Source: Paracidovorax avenae ATCC 19860
GTDB lineage: Bacteria; Pseudomonadota; Gammaproteobacteria; Burkholderiales; Burkholderiaceae_C
Length of the DNA: 64,000 nt
Direction: 5' to 3'
Assembly: GCF_000176855.2 (NCBI RefSeq)
Contig: NC_015138.1
Coordinates: 3,162,001 to 3,226,000, forward strand
Below the pieces are notes generated by a model. The model saw only the letters and a list, made by a program, of their open reading frames with translations. It ran no database searches and was not told the origin of the DNA. The first letter of the stretch is position 1, and each line of letters starts with the position of its first letter. A program made the position numbers and the translations under genes. Positions 9,117-18,957 of this stretch are shown piece by piece.

Positions 9117-10400
9117 GGGAACCTCTCAAAACCCGGCCACTCCCTTGTTCACCGACAAGACCTGAGCCGTCCTCCTTGCCATGATCTCTCCTCGCAGCGC
9201 CTTGAAGTTCGATATGTTTGCCGAGGCGTCGCGCCAGCATAAGAGAGATGAAGTGGGCGATCCGTTGCAGGTGATCGCGCGGCACATCGACTTCGCCGAG
9301 CTGGCGCGGCTGGTGGATGCACTCATCGAGCGCGGCGATGGCCGCAAGGGTGGTCGGCCGGCCTATCCCATCGAGGTGATGGTGCGCATCCTGGTCTTGA
9401 AGCGCCTGTACAACCTGTCGGACGAGCAGATGGAATACCAGTTGCTGGACCGGGCGAGCTATCAGCGCTTTTGTCTGCTGCAAGACGCGATGAACGTGCC
9501 GGACCGCAACACGATCTGGCGCTTCGGCGAGCGGCTGGGCGTTGACGGGGCGACGGCGTTGTTCCAGGGTGTGGATGCGCAACTGCACCGCCATGGCTAT
9601 ATCGCCCGGGGCGGACAGGCCATCGATGCCACGCTGGTGCCCGCGCCCCGCCAGCGCCTGGACAGGCAGGAACGCGAGGCCCTGGCCGAAGGCAGAACGC
9701 CCGACTGGAGCGAGGCCGAGCGCCGGCAAAAGGATGTGGACGCCACGCACACGAAGAAGCACGGCAAGCTACTTCGGCTACAAGCTGAGCGTGAGCGTGG
9801 ACCTCAAGCACGGCTTCATCCGCAGGATCTGCACGGGCACGGCCAGCGAGCACGACGGGCACCACTTCGATGAGGTGCTGGACATACACAACACCGGGCG
9901 TGCAGTGCATACGGACAAGGCCTACGCGAGCCGGCAGCGCCAGCAGCTACTCAAGGTGCTGGGCTTGGTGGACGCGATGCAACGCAGGGCCCGGCCGGGC
10001 AAGCCGCTGAGCGAGTGCCAGCAAAGGCGCAACCAGCGTATCGCAAAGAAGCGTGCCAAGGTGGAGCATGTGTTTGCCGGTCTCCGTCACCTGGGCGGCA
10101 AGTTCGTTCGCACGATCGGGCAGACCCGCGCCACGGTGGCGATGACGATGATGGCTGCCTGCTACAACCTCAAGCGCCTGGCGTCGTTCCTGCATCGGCA
10201 AGTGGATGCGTTCTTCAAGCCATCGGCTGCCAAGGCACGGGTGCGCCTGCAACCGTCAAAAGCGTGAGCCTTGCGGGGGGCAAAGGCCCCTGTACATGGG
10301 CTGCGTCCCACCCACCGAGCAGGTGTCCGAGCGCATTCGGGGCGCTGGAATCTGACGACACGCCGGAAAAACTGGCTGGTGGCGGTTGTGAGAGGCTCCC
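9117..10400 (+). mobile_element. IS5-family insertion sequence with broken transposase
   Basis: About 1,284 bp. The ends are imperfect inverted repeats: GGGAACCTCTCAAAACC at 9117-9133 and its counterpart GGGAGCCTCTCACAACC read inward from 10400, matching at 15 of 17 positions. Between them is one IS5-type transposase, now frameshifted. No matching target duplication is seen at the two flanks, and the right flank is a truncated second IS, so the element is probably inside a rearranged older IS. Confidence 0.75.
9181..10267 (+). pseudogene. IS5-family DDE transposase, frameshifted
   Basis: The first frame runs from ATG 9181 to about 9766 and the second from there to the stop at 10267. Around 9763-9775 the first frame ends in THTKKHGK and the second continues with YFGYKLSVSVDLKHG. 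Relative to the expected Lys-Ser-Tyr coding, two bases (AG) appear to be missing from an AGAGC stretch. Joined, the protein has the IS5-group DDE residues: Asp in QAIDATLVPAP, Asp in ASEHDGHHF and Glu in KRAKVEHVFAGLRH. It would be about 362 residues if repaired. No slippery heptamer is seen, so this looks like decay, though a sequencing error cannot be excluded. Confidence 0.85.
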
Positions 10401-10795
10401 CTCTGTCCGTAGGGTTGGGGCCCGTTTCCTGCCCCCCCGGGGGGGCTTGGTACCGACGAGCCATCGATGCTCGCCCCGCTCCAATCGATCTGGTCAAGTT
10501 CGCACAGGCGAACGAGCATTGCATGGTGAAGTTTCTGCCACACCCCGGCAGTGTTCCAGTCGCGCAGCCGTCGCCAGCACGTCATGTCGCTGCCGTAGCC
10601 CAGGGACTACGGCAGATCTTCCCAGGCGATGCCCGTGTGCAGCACGAACAGGATGTCATTGAGGGCCACCTCGTCGCTGACGGTGCGTCTGCGCGCTTCG
10701 CCTTTGGCAAATGGCACGAAGGTCGGGATAAGGGGTTGCAGCTGTCGCCACAGTTCTTTGCTGACCGGTCTTCTTGCCATAAGGGAACCAAGCAT
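10401..10795 (-). pseudogene. Truncated IS5-family (IS427-like) transposase remnant
   Basis: On the minus strand from ATG 10795 the product begins MLGSLMARRPVSKELWRQLQ and continues through GIAWEDLP, then a TAG codon (10607-10609) where family members usually have Gln, then SLGYGSDMTCWRRLRDWNTAGVW and SIDGSSVP. A frame change follows at a C7G7 run (10432-10445), after which GGQETGPNPTDRG reads in another frame. The homology stops where the neighbouring IS inverted repeat begins (10400). The gene is thus inactivated three times: nonsense codon, frameshift and truncation. The missing C-terminal half is not found beyond the other side of the inserted IS. Confidence 0.8.
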
Positions 10796-10970
10796 AGCTG
10801 CTCTGCGCAGGTAAGAAGGAGGTGTTAGCCGCTCTAAAGGTCAGCGCGTAGTCCCGCTGGCCGCGCTGGACTCCCGATCCAGTCACATTTACCCTTTCCT
10901 TCGAAAAGGTGCCAGTATCTGGGAGGATGGGTCACCCCGTGAACTGCGCTCGACGCTCTTGAGAAAAGTT
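10796..10970. other. Gene-free junction between IS remnant and AT-rich gene
   Basis: 175 bp holding presumably the outer end of the truncated IS and the 3' flank of the AT-rich gene. Base composition changes sharply here, from GC-rich to AT-rich. No convincing terminator is seen for the leftward gene. Confidence 0.4.
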
Positions 10971-12140
10971 TTAGCGCTTACCAACTTTTGACAATGCCTC
11001 TAAAATTTTGATAATCAATTCCTGCGGATCAATCGCGTAGGAGGGTGCTTTATCTTCGCCACCTTCGACAAAAAAAACTCGTTGTGCCAATTCGGTTCTC
11101 AATTTAGTACCAAACTCGCCTTCCAGCTTCTGTAAAAATGGCTCTAGCACGTGGAAGTCTAGCGATGTTCTACGTAGTTTGTTGGCTTGATGACGGTGCT
11201 TTCCCGACTCCCTAGCTAGATAAGCTGTAGGAACCGCCATAAGCAGAGTTGCAACAAGTCTGGTTAATGCATTTTTCCAATCAATGCTATTGAAACTGAG
11301 TTGCAAAATTGTATATGCCAAAAAAGCAACAGTTAGCCCCATTAATCCAATGCAAAGCCAGCGAAATAAGTTTGCCGACCTCTCCTCGCTTTGGGCGCTT
11401 CCTATATAACCACCAGACAATATAGTAGAACTCAACTGACCGAGCATATTTTTCGCTTGTTCGTGATAGCCCCCGAACAACTCCGCCTGAGATCGGATAC
11501 CCGTTTGAACCTCCTCAAGCTCATCTTGAATGGCTTTTGCACGGAGCATGAACTCTATCTTCGCATCTCGCTCAAGACGTTGAGTCATGTCACTAACTAT
11601 TTTCGCCGATTCACCGCCCGATTCGCTGAGCGCATTCAAGCGAGCTTCAATCGCCGCCATTTTTTGCTCTGTGGACTCTGCAGCTCCTGATAAGGCAGCA
11701 AACCTCGCTCGCAACTCGATGGCGAGTTTTTGCAGTTCATTACTCCTCCCTCTCCAAGCAGCGTGCTCCTCTGCATTTATATCGCCCGAAGGAGAAAACA
11801 CAGCCACAAGCCTCTTTGCATTTATTAAAATTGAATCAAGCTCAGCCTTTTCTTGATCGGACAATATAATTTTTTTCAAACACCTCTCATAAAATTCATG
11901 AACATTCTTGTAAATTTCCTCTGCCAATTTGGTTAAATTGGAAGCATTTTTGCTGCCAATTTTTAATTCTGAAAGCTCTTTAATCAGTAAAGCTAGTTTA
12001 TTTATTAAAACATAATTCGCTTGATCATCATTTAACTTTTTGTTATCGCGCAGCCTTGCACAAGCAGACCTCAAGCCGGCAATCAAGAGTCTTGCTTCCG
12101 ACGAAAAACCTAAAAAACTGTTTGCTTCGAACTCTGCCAC
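10971..12140 (-). CDS. AT-rich gene for coiled-coil, two-TM membrane protein of unknown function
   Basis: 389 residues from the favoured start, GTG 12140, which has an AGGAGG site four bases upstream; an ATG at 12170 would add 10 residues. The N-terminal two thirds (to about residue 255) are helical and charged with heptad-like stretches, including KMAAIEARLNAL and ERDAKIEFMLRAKAIQDELEE. Two membrane segments follow (about 262-285, WLCIGLMGLTVAFLAYTIL, and 298-315, LVATLLMAVPTAYLA). The cytoplasmic tail has RESGKHRHQANKLRRTSLDF and a long helical region. Codon use is far more AT-rich than the genome around it, indicating recent transfer. It lies between IS remnants and an integrase remnant. 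I do not recognise the family; a role in phage defence is only a guess from context. Confidence 0.7.
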   Translation of the reverse strand: MAEFEANSFLGFSSEARLLIAGLRSACARLRDNKKLNDDQANYVLINKLALLIKELSELKIGSKNASNLTKLAEEIYKNVHEFYERCLKKIILSDQEKAELDSILINAKRLVAVFSPSGDINAEEHAAWRGRSNELQKLAIELRARFAALSGAAESTEQKMAAIEARLNALSESGGESAKIVSDMTQRLERDAKIEFMLRAKAIQDELEEVQTGIRSQAELFGGYHEQAKNMLGQLSSTILSGGYIGSAQSEERSANLFRWLCIGLMGLTVAFLAYTILQLSFNSIDWKNALTRLVATLLMAVPTAYLARESGKHRHQANKLRRTSLDFHVLEPFLQKLEGEFGTKLRTELAQRVFFVEGGEDKAPSYAIDPQELIIKILEALSKVGKR

Positions 12141-12239
12141 AGTCCCTCCTATCCTAGTATGAGAGATCATTATCTCCCATACGAACGCTCATCCTGACCA
12201 CGCTCAAGCGAATCGAAACACCCGGCCATATTTCCTTCC

Positions 12240-12528
12240 GGGGGCCCGTAGATCCCGATCTCAATTTGAAATCGCAGCGCCACATCTGGCGCACCGCCTT
12301 CCGGAAGGCGGGCATGCGCTACCAGGCGCCGAGGAAGTGCCGCGACACCAGCGCGATGCTCGCGCTAATGGCCGGGGCGAGCCGTTAGCCCTGCAGCACG
12401 GCCACAGCGTGCAGGCGATGATGCGGGACTATGCGAAGTGGATCCCGTCGGCTGACCGCGGGGCCAATCGGGCCGCCGTGAACGCTGGCATTTCGGGCCC
12501 GGCGCCGGACCAGAAAAAGGCGATTTAG
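12240..12528 (+). pseudogene. Remnant of tyrosine-recombinase (phage integrase) C-terminus
   Basis: One frame from about 12240 reads LNLKSQRHIWRTAFRKAGMRYQAPRKCRDTSAMLALMAGASR and stops. A second frame continues ALQHGHSVQAMMRDYAKWIP. Together they match the end of phage-type integrases: the R-H-x-x-R box (now CRDTS), the GH-S box and the catalytic Tyr in RDYAKW. The catalytic core upstream is missing and a frame change occurs near 12388, so the gene is dead. It lies about 75 bp from the 3' end of tRNA-Ser, a classic integrase target. Confidence 0.75.
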
Positions 12529-12559
12529 GGATGGACTGGCGAGGCCGAGAACCAGATGC

Positions 12560-12594
12560 AAAAAACCCCTAAGAGAATCAATCCCTTAGGGGTT
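12560..12594 (-). terminator. Rho-independent terminator of tRNA-Ser
   Basis: AACCCCTAAG and CTTAGGGGTT form a perfect 10-bp stem with an 11-nt loop. On the minus strand it is followed by a U run and lies just after the tRNA 3' end. Confidence 0.85.
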
Positions 12595-12601
12595 CATGCT
12601 T

Positions 12602-12694
12602 TGGCGGAAACGGAGGGATTCGAACCCTCGATGAGGCTCTACACCCCATACTCCCTTAGCAGGGGAGCACCTTCGGCCACTCGGTCACGTTTCC
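12602..12694 (-). tRNA. tRNA-Ser (anticodon GCT), CCA encoded
   Basis: 93 nt including an encoded CCA. The acceptor stem GGAAACG pairs with CGTTTCC, the T arm reads GAGGGTTCGAATCCCTC, the long variable arm is typical of class II tRNA-Ser, and the anticodon loop reads CTGCTAA. It reads AGC/AGU codons. The 3' end faces the accessory block holding the integrase remnant, so it may have served as an attachment site. The gene follows lysC on the same strand but has its own terminator. Confidence 0.95.
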
Positions 12695-12703
12695 AATCCC
12701 ACT

Positions 12704-12709
12704 ATTCTA
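12704..12709 (-). promoter_or_regulatory. Possible -10 element for tRNA-Ser
   Basis: On the minus strand TAGAAT lies about 10 bp before the mature tRNA 5' end, in a short AT-rich patch of otherwise GC-rich DNA. A good -35 at standard spacing is not obvious, so this is tentative. Confidence 0.35.
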
Positions 12710-12736
12710 ACCCAAAATTTGAGCGTCTTTGGGCAA

Positions 12737-14014
12737 TCAGGCGGCCGCCGCTGCGGGCTGGTCGAGCTCGAAGGCCTTGTGCAGGGTGCGCACAGCCAGT
12801 TCGACGTACTTCTCGTCGATGACGACGGAGGTCTTGATCTCGGAGGTGGAGATCATCTGGATGTTGATGCCTTCTTCGCTCAGCACGCGGAACATGCGGG
12901 CAGCCACGCCGACGTGGCTGCGCATGCCGATGCCGACGATGCTCACCTTGCAGATCTTGGCGTCGCCGACAACTTCCTGCGCGCCCAGGGCGGGCACAAC
13001 CTTTTCCTTGAGCAGATCGACGGTGCGCGCGAAGTCGTTGCGGTTCACCGTAAAGCTGAAGTCGGTCTTGCCGTCCTTGCTGAGGTTCTGGATGATGACG
13101 TCCACCTCGATGTTCGCGTCGGCCACGGCGCCCAGGATCTGGTAGGCGATGCCGGGCTTGTCGGGCACGCCCAGCACGGAGATCTTGGCTTCGTCGCGGT
13201 TGAAAGCGATGCCGGATACGACGGCTTGTTCCATTTTTTCGTCTTCCTCAAAAGTGATGAGCGTGCCGGAGCGGGCCTCTTCCTCGATGTCGATGTCCCA
13301 GGGCGTGAAGCTGGAGAGCACGCGCAGCGGCACTTTGTACTTGCCGGCGAACTCCACGGAGCGGATCTGCAGCACCTTGCTGCCGAGGCTGGCCATCTCC
13401 AGCATTTCCTCGAAGCTCACGGTGTGCAGGCGGCGCGCCTCGGGCACGACGCGCGGGTCGGTGGTGTACACGCCGTCCACGTCGGTGTAGATCAGGCATT
13501 CGGCCGCCTTCATCGCCGCAGCCACGGCCACGGCCGAGGTGTCGGAGCCGCCACGGCCCAGCGTGGTGATGTGGCCGTGCTCGTCGATGCCCTGGAAGCC
13601 GGTGACGATCACCACCTTGCCGGCGGCGAGGTCGGCGCGCACGCGCTGGTCGTCGATGGATTCGATGCGGGCCTTGGTGTAGGCGCTGTCGGTGCGGATG
13701 GGCACCTGCCAGCCGGCGTAGCTCACCGACTCCATGCCTTCGGCCTGCAGAGCGATGGCCAGCAGGGCGGAAGAAGCCTGTTCGCCGGTGGCGGCGAGCA
13801 TGTCGAGTTCGCGGTGGTAGGCGGAGGAGGCGCGCGAGGGAGCGAGGTCCTTGGCCAGGCCGAGCAGGCGGTTGGTCTCGCCGCTCATGGCGCTGGGCAC
13901 CACCACCATCTGGTGGCCCGCCCGTGCCCACTTGGCGACGCGCTTGGCGACATTGCGGATGCGCTCCGTGGAGCCCATCGATGTGCCGCCGTATTTGTGA
14001 ACGATCAATGCCAT
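12737..14014 (-). CDS. lysC: Aspartate kinase
   Basis: 425 residues from ATG 14014 ([15 protein letters not shown]). The N-terminal amino-acid-kinase domain has KYGGTS (7-12), GGSDTSAVA (about 173) and [12 protein letters not shown] (about 198). Two ACT domains fill the C-terminus (about 265-410), including [12 protein letters not shown] and [13 protein letters not shown]. It phosphorylates aspartate, the first step toward lysine, threonine, methionine and diaminopimelate. The length is typical of monofunctional proteobacterial enzymes, which are feedback-inhibited through the ACT domains. Longer in-frame starts exist but lie outside the conserved family start. Confidence 0.97.
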   Translation of the reverse strand: MALIVHKYGGTSMGSTERIRNVAKRVAKWARAGHQMVVVPSAMSGETNRLLGLAKDLAPSRASSAYHRELDMLAATGEQASSALLAIALQAEGMESVSYAGWQVPIRTDSAYTKARIESIDDQRVRADLAAGKVVIVTGFQGIDEHGHITTLGRGGSDTSAVAVAAAMKAAECLIYTDVDGVYTTDPRVVPEARRLHTVSFEEMLEMASLGSKVLQIRSVEFAGKYKVPLRVLSSFTPWDIDIEEEARSGTLITFEEDEKMEQAVVSGIAFNRDEAKISVLGVPDKPGIAYQILGAVADANIEVDVIIQNLSKDGKTDFSFTVNRNDFARTVDLLKEKVVPALGAQEVVGDAKICKVSIVGIGMRSHVGVAARMFRVLSEEGINIQMISTSEIKTSVVIDEKYVELAVRTLHKAFELDQPAAAAA

Positions 14015-14204
14015 TGGATATCCGGGGTGACGGTACGAAGGCCGCGGCGCGAAAGGAGGGAAAGGCACAGGAGCGGACCTGCGGGATGGAAGGCCCCCTG
14101 CGCCTCACAGGCCCCGGGACCTCGTAGGCACCCTATGCTCTGTGGCTGAGGTGTTTTGGCGCGCCGCCGTGTTTCGTGCGAATGAGAGAGAAGACCAAAA
14201 CCCG

Positions 14205-15254
14205 TCAATTGTACCAACCGAGTTCGTCGCCCTGGCGCTCCACGAAGCCCCGTCCCACTTTGATGCGGATGCGGTGGCCGCGCGTGGCGCAGGCGGCGAC
14301 CTGGTCGAGCAGTTCGCCGAGCTGCGCGGCCGTGGGCGTGGTGGCGTGCGCCGTGCGCAGCCAGTGGCGCAGCGCATTGGCCTGGCGTTCGCGGCCGAGG
14401 GCGCGCAACGCGGCGATGCGCGGCGGCTGCCCGATGGCCTGCAGATCGGCCTCGGCCAGTTCACGCAGCAGCACGGCCGCTTCCGCCGCATGCGATGCGC
14501 TGCGCGCGAAGGTGTCGCGGAACTGAGGGAACGCAGCCTCCAACGCCGGCAGCAGCCGCGCGCGGATGCGGTTGCGGGTGTAGCGCTCGTCCGCGTTCGT
14601 CGGATCCTCGACCCAGCCCTCGCCGCGCGCGGTCAGCCAGGTGCGAATGTCTGCGGCTGCGACGTCCAGCAGCGGCCGGTGCCAGTCCATGCCGCCGCGC
14701 CGCCAGAAAGCCGGCATGGCCGCCAATCCTGCCACGCCCGCGCCGCGTGAGAGCGCAAGCAGCACCGTCTCGACTTGATCGTCGGCATGCTGGGCGAGCG
14801 CGATGGATGCCAGCGCGGGTTGCACTTCCGTCATGCTGTTGCCGCCTTCCTTCCCATCCCGTGAGCCGCCCTGCCCCGAATCCGAGCCTGAGCCTGAGTC
14901 GGGCGAGCGCTCAACCACCGCCACCACGCCTTCGCCCTCTGCCAGCGTCCGCAGGGCCTCGTAGCGATGCCGTCGCGCCGCGTCCTCCGGGCTTTCACCT
15001 GCGGCGTGCCTCGCATCCACCCGTGCAACACGCAGCGGCACGTCCAGGCGCTCGCATAGCGCCCGGCAATGCGCCTCGAACCCATCGGCTGCAACCTGCA
15101 ACCCATGGTGCACGTGCAGCGCATGCACCTGCCCCGGCCAGCGCGCGGCACACGCATGCAGCAGCGCCGTCGAATCCGCCCCGCCACTCAACGCCACCCC
15201 CAGCGGCAACGCCGGCCGGAAACGATCCATGGCCGCATCGAACGCACGCGTCAT
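14205..15254 (-). CDS. tilS: tRNA(Ile)-lysidine synthetase
   Basis: 349 residues. The ATP-pyrophosphatase loop SGGADST is at about residues 24-30, HVHHGLQ follows at about 47, and ALAQHADDQVETVLLALSRG marks the family core. The enzyme converts the wobble C of tRNA-Ile(CAU) to lysidine, which is essential for AUA decoding. Oddities: about 35 extra residues rich in Ser, Gly and Asp (around 115-150, SPDSGSGSDSGQGG) precede the core motif, and a strong terminator-like hairpin ends only 21 bp before the start codon. The start at 15254 could be an annotation choice; ATG at the next Met (residue 9) would still keep the P-loop. Confidence 0.95.
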   Translation of the reverse strand: MTRAFDAAMDRFRPALPLGVALSGGADSTALLHACAARWPGQVHALHVHHGLQVAADGFEAHCRALCERLDVPLRVARVDARHAAGESPEDAARRHRYEALRTLAEGEGVVAVVERSPDSGSGSDSGQGGSRDGKEGGNSMTEVQPALASIALAQHADDQVETVLLALSRGAGVAGLAAMPAFWRRGGMDWHRPLLDVAAADIRTWLTARGEGWVEDPTNADERYTRNRIRARLLPALEAAFPQFRDTFARSASHAAEAAVLLRELAEADLQAIGQPPRIAALRALGRERQANALRHWLRTAHATTPTAAQLGELLDQVAACATRGHRIRIKVGRGFVERQGDELGWYN

Positions 15255-15275
15255 CGCACCGCCCCCTGCACAGGA

Positions 15276-15302
15276 AAAACAAAAACGGCCCCGAAGGGCC
15301 GT
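15276..15302 (-). terminator. Rho-independent terminator between accA and tilS
   Basis: On the minus strand ACGGCCC-TTCG-GGGCCGT forms a 7-bp stem capped by a UUCG tetraloop, followed by TTTTTGTTTTT. It should end the accA transcript, or attenuate transcription entering tilS, whose start codon is only 21 bp further on. Confidence 0.85.
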
Positions 15303-15593
15303 GCGGCAGGCATGGATACGAATGTCCCAAGCATCTCAGTCATTCATGGCGCAGCGCGCGAATCCCCCCCTCGACACCGGTGAAGCTTGCTTGCTGGCAT
15401 CCTTGAAGTCGCCAGTAGGAAACCCCCATCGCCAGAACATCAAGCGGCCTCACCCTTCGAATGGCCGCGGAGCAGGCCAGGCCAGCAGACGCCGTGTAAC
15501 CGGCTTCGCCGGGCCACCGGCGTCGTCCCCCTGCCCGCCGTGCGCAGCACGGCGAGAGCGGGGGGAAGCGGCGCAGCCGCTCAGGGGGGTGTG
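15303..15593. other. accA-tilS intergenic region
   Basis: With the terminator this makes a 339-bp gene-free stretch. Most of it (15456-15589) is a copy of the structured intergenic repeat listed separately. The rest shows nothing recognisable. Confidence 0.5.
15456..15589 (-). repeat. Dispersed structured intergenic repeat, copy A
   Basis: Read on the minus strand this matches the sequence at 22682-22790: a C-rich start with TGAG, a GGGGGACGACGCC core, a nested hairpin and a shared end CTGCTCCGCGGCCATTCGA. The hairpin here (15488-15524) has outer arms GACGCCG/CGGCGTC and inner arms CCGGC/GCCGG. Copy A carries an extra 25-30 bp GC-rich insertion before the core. Confidence 0.8.
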
Positions 15594-16568
15594 TCACCGT
15601 TCAGCGCGGGTATCGTTGAACCGGCCGTAGCTCTGCAGGCGCTCGTAGCGGCGGTCCAGCAGTTCACGCGGCTTGAGGTCCGCCAGCTGGCGGTAAGCAT
15701 CGCCCAGTGCGCGCTTGAGGAAGGCGGCCATCTGCTTGTGGTCGCGGTGCGCGCCGCCCACGGGCTCGCTCACGATCTTGTCCACCAGGCCCAGGGCCTT
15801 GAGGCGGTGGGCGGTGATGCCCATGGCGTCGGCCGCGTCCTGGGCCTTGTCGCCGGTCTTCCAGAGGATGGAGGCGCAGCCCTCGGGGCTGATGACCGAA
15901 TAGATCGAATACTGCAGCATCACGACCTGGTCCGCGACGCTGATGGCCAGCGCGCCGCCGGAGCCGCCCTCGCCGATCACCGTGGTGATGATGGGCACTT
16001 CCAGTTGGGCCATCTCGAAGATGTTGCGCCCGATGGCCTCGGACTGGCCGCGCTCCTCGGCGTCGATGCCGGGGTAGGCGCCGGGCGTGTCCACGAAGGT
16101 GAACACGGGCAGCCGGAATTTCTCGGCCGTCTTCATGAGGCGCAGGGCCTTGCGGTAGCCCTCGGGGCGGCTCATGCCGAAGTTGCGGGCCGCGCGCTCC
16201 TTGGTGTCGCGCCCCTTCTGGTGGCCCAGCACCATGCAGGCATGGCCGTTGAAGCGCGCGAGGCCGCCGATGATGGAGAGGTCGTCGGCGAAGTGCCGGT
16301 CACCGTGCATCTCGACGAAGTCGGTGAAGATCTCGCGCACGTAGTCGAGGGTGTAGGGCCGCTCGGGGTGGCGGGCGATCTTCGTGATCTGCCAGGGCGT
16401 CAGCTCGCTGTAGATGTCCTTGGTGAGCTGCTGGCTCTTGCGGCTGAGCTGGTCGATTTCCTCGGAAATGTCCACCGCGCTTTCGGTCTGCACATAGCGC
16501 AGTTCCTCGATCTTCGACTCCAGCTCGGCGATGGGCTGCTCGAAGTCCAGAAAAGTCTTTTTCGCCAA
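15594..16568 (-). CDS. accA: Acetyl-CoA carboxylase carboxyltransferase subunit alpha
   Basis: 324 residues. The best start is TTG 16568 (Leu/[19 protein letters not shown]), preceded by GGAG; upstream sequence in frame does not resemble the family. Conserved parts include [53 protein letters not shown] and [12 protein letters not shown]. With AccD it transfers carboxyl from biotin to acetyl-CoA to make malonyl-CoA for fatty acid synthesis. The length is close to the E. coli protein. A UUG start may limit translation. Confidence 0.97.
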   Translation of the reverse strand: MAKKTFLDFEQPIAELESKIEELRYVQTESAVDISEEIDQLSRKSQQLTKDIYSELTPWQITKIARHPERPYTLDYVREIFTDFVEMHGDRHFADDLSIIGGLARFNGHACMVLGHQKGRDTKERAARNFGMSRPEGYRKALRLMKTAEKFRLPVFTFVDTPGAYPGIDAEERGQSEAIGRNIFEMAQLEVPIITTVIGEGGSGGALAISVADQVVMLQYSIYSVISPEGCASILWKTGDKAQDAADAMGITAHRLKALGLVDKIVSEPVGGAHRDHKQMAAFLKRALGDAYRQLADLKPRELLDRRYERLQSYGRFNDTRAER

Positions 16569-16636
16569 TTGTTTTCTCCTTGGGCTGTAGCCTCGGCGCG
16601 CGCGGAACGCGCGGCACGCAGTGTCCTGGCGGACGG

Positions 16637-17296
16637 TCAATAGTCCACCGGCAGGGGGGCGAGCGACCGCCAAATATACCAACTCGCCACGCTGCACCAG
16701 GGTTTCCAGGCCTCGGCGACTTCGCGGGCATCGCTGCGGCTGACCGGGTCGCCCGAGAAATAGTGCTGGCTGATGCCCTGCAACAGGGTGGCGTCGTCCA
16801 GGGGCAGCACGTTGGGCCGCGCCAGGTGGAATATCAGGAACATGTCGGCCGTCCATCGGCCGATGCCGCGGATGGCGACCAGTTCGGCAGCGATGGCCTC
16901 GTCGTCCATCGCATCCCAGTCCTTGACGTGCAGGCGGCCGGTGTCGAAATGCAGCGCCAGGTCCACCAGGTAGTCCACCTTCCGGGCGGACAGGCCTGCG
17001 GCGCGCATGTCGTCCACCTTGAGCTTGAGCACGGCGGCCGGCGTCATGCTGCGGGGCAGCGCGGCGAACTTGTCCCAGACCTTCTGCGCGGACGCGACCG
17101 AGACCTGCTGGCCCACGATGCTGCGCGCCAGCGTGGTGAACGCATCGCCGCGGGCCACGAGGGCCACGTCGCCGAGCTGCGGGATCAGCCGCTTCATGAC
17201 GCGGTCCTTCTTGACCAGGTGGCGGCAGGCGTCCGCCCAGTAGCCGGGGGCGGTGGACGGCTCGGCCGTCCCCGCTGTTTTCTTGCTGGGAGCCAC
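16637..17296 (-). CDS. DNA-3-methyladenine glycosylase (HhH-GPD family, AlkA-like)
   Basis: 219 residues. The helix-hairpin-helix and Gly/Pro-rich loop read [20 protein letters not shown] (about 140-160), and the catalytic Asp lies in [10 protein letters not shown] (about 167-176). [19 protein letters not shown] is a further AlkA/MagIII-type signature. It excises alkylated bases in base excision repair. It lacks the N-terminal AlkA domain, so it is the short form common in beta-proteobacteria. It lies upstream of accA on the same strand, separated by 68 bp, and 59 bp after cysS; possibly one transcript. Confidence 0.92.
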   Translation of the reverse strand: MAPSKKTAGTAEPSTAPGYWADACRHLVKKDRVMKRLIPQLGDVALVARGDAFTTLARSIVGQQVSVASAQKVWDKFAALPRSMTPAAVLKLKVDDMRAAGLSARKVDYLVDLALHFDTGRLHVKDWDAMDDEAIAAELVAIRGIGRWTADMFLIFHLARPNVLPLDDATLLQGISQHYFSGDPVSRSDAREVAEAWKPWCSVASWYIWRSLAPLPVDY

Positions 17297-17355
17297 GGCT
17301 TACCTTGTCTGGAGAGAAGACCGGCGGTGCGGGAAACGGAAGGGGTGGCTCGGGC

Positions 17356-18735
<1,380 letters not shown>

Positions 18736-18957
18736 GGAATATCAGTGAAGAGGGGGTGTTGGACTGCAGGCCGACGGCCCCGGCCGCAGCGGACCGTGGC
18801 GCCGGACGGGCCGGCGTGCGAGGTATGCGCAGCATCTGCGCGACACGCGAATCAGGAGCGGCAACAGCGCACCGGCATGGCAAAACCCCTCGGCTACAAT
18901 CCGCCGCAGTATAAGGCCCGTTACCGATCGACACTTTCATACCCGTTGCCACCACCC

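Noticed and set aside
12719..14149. Plus-strand open frame opposite lysC
   Set aside because: A His/Gly/Ala-rich shadow of the aspartokinase gene with no recognisable domain.
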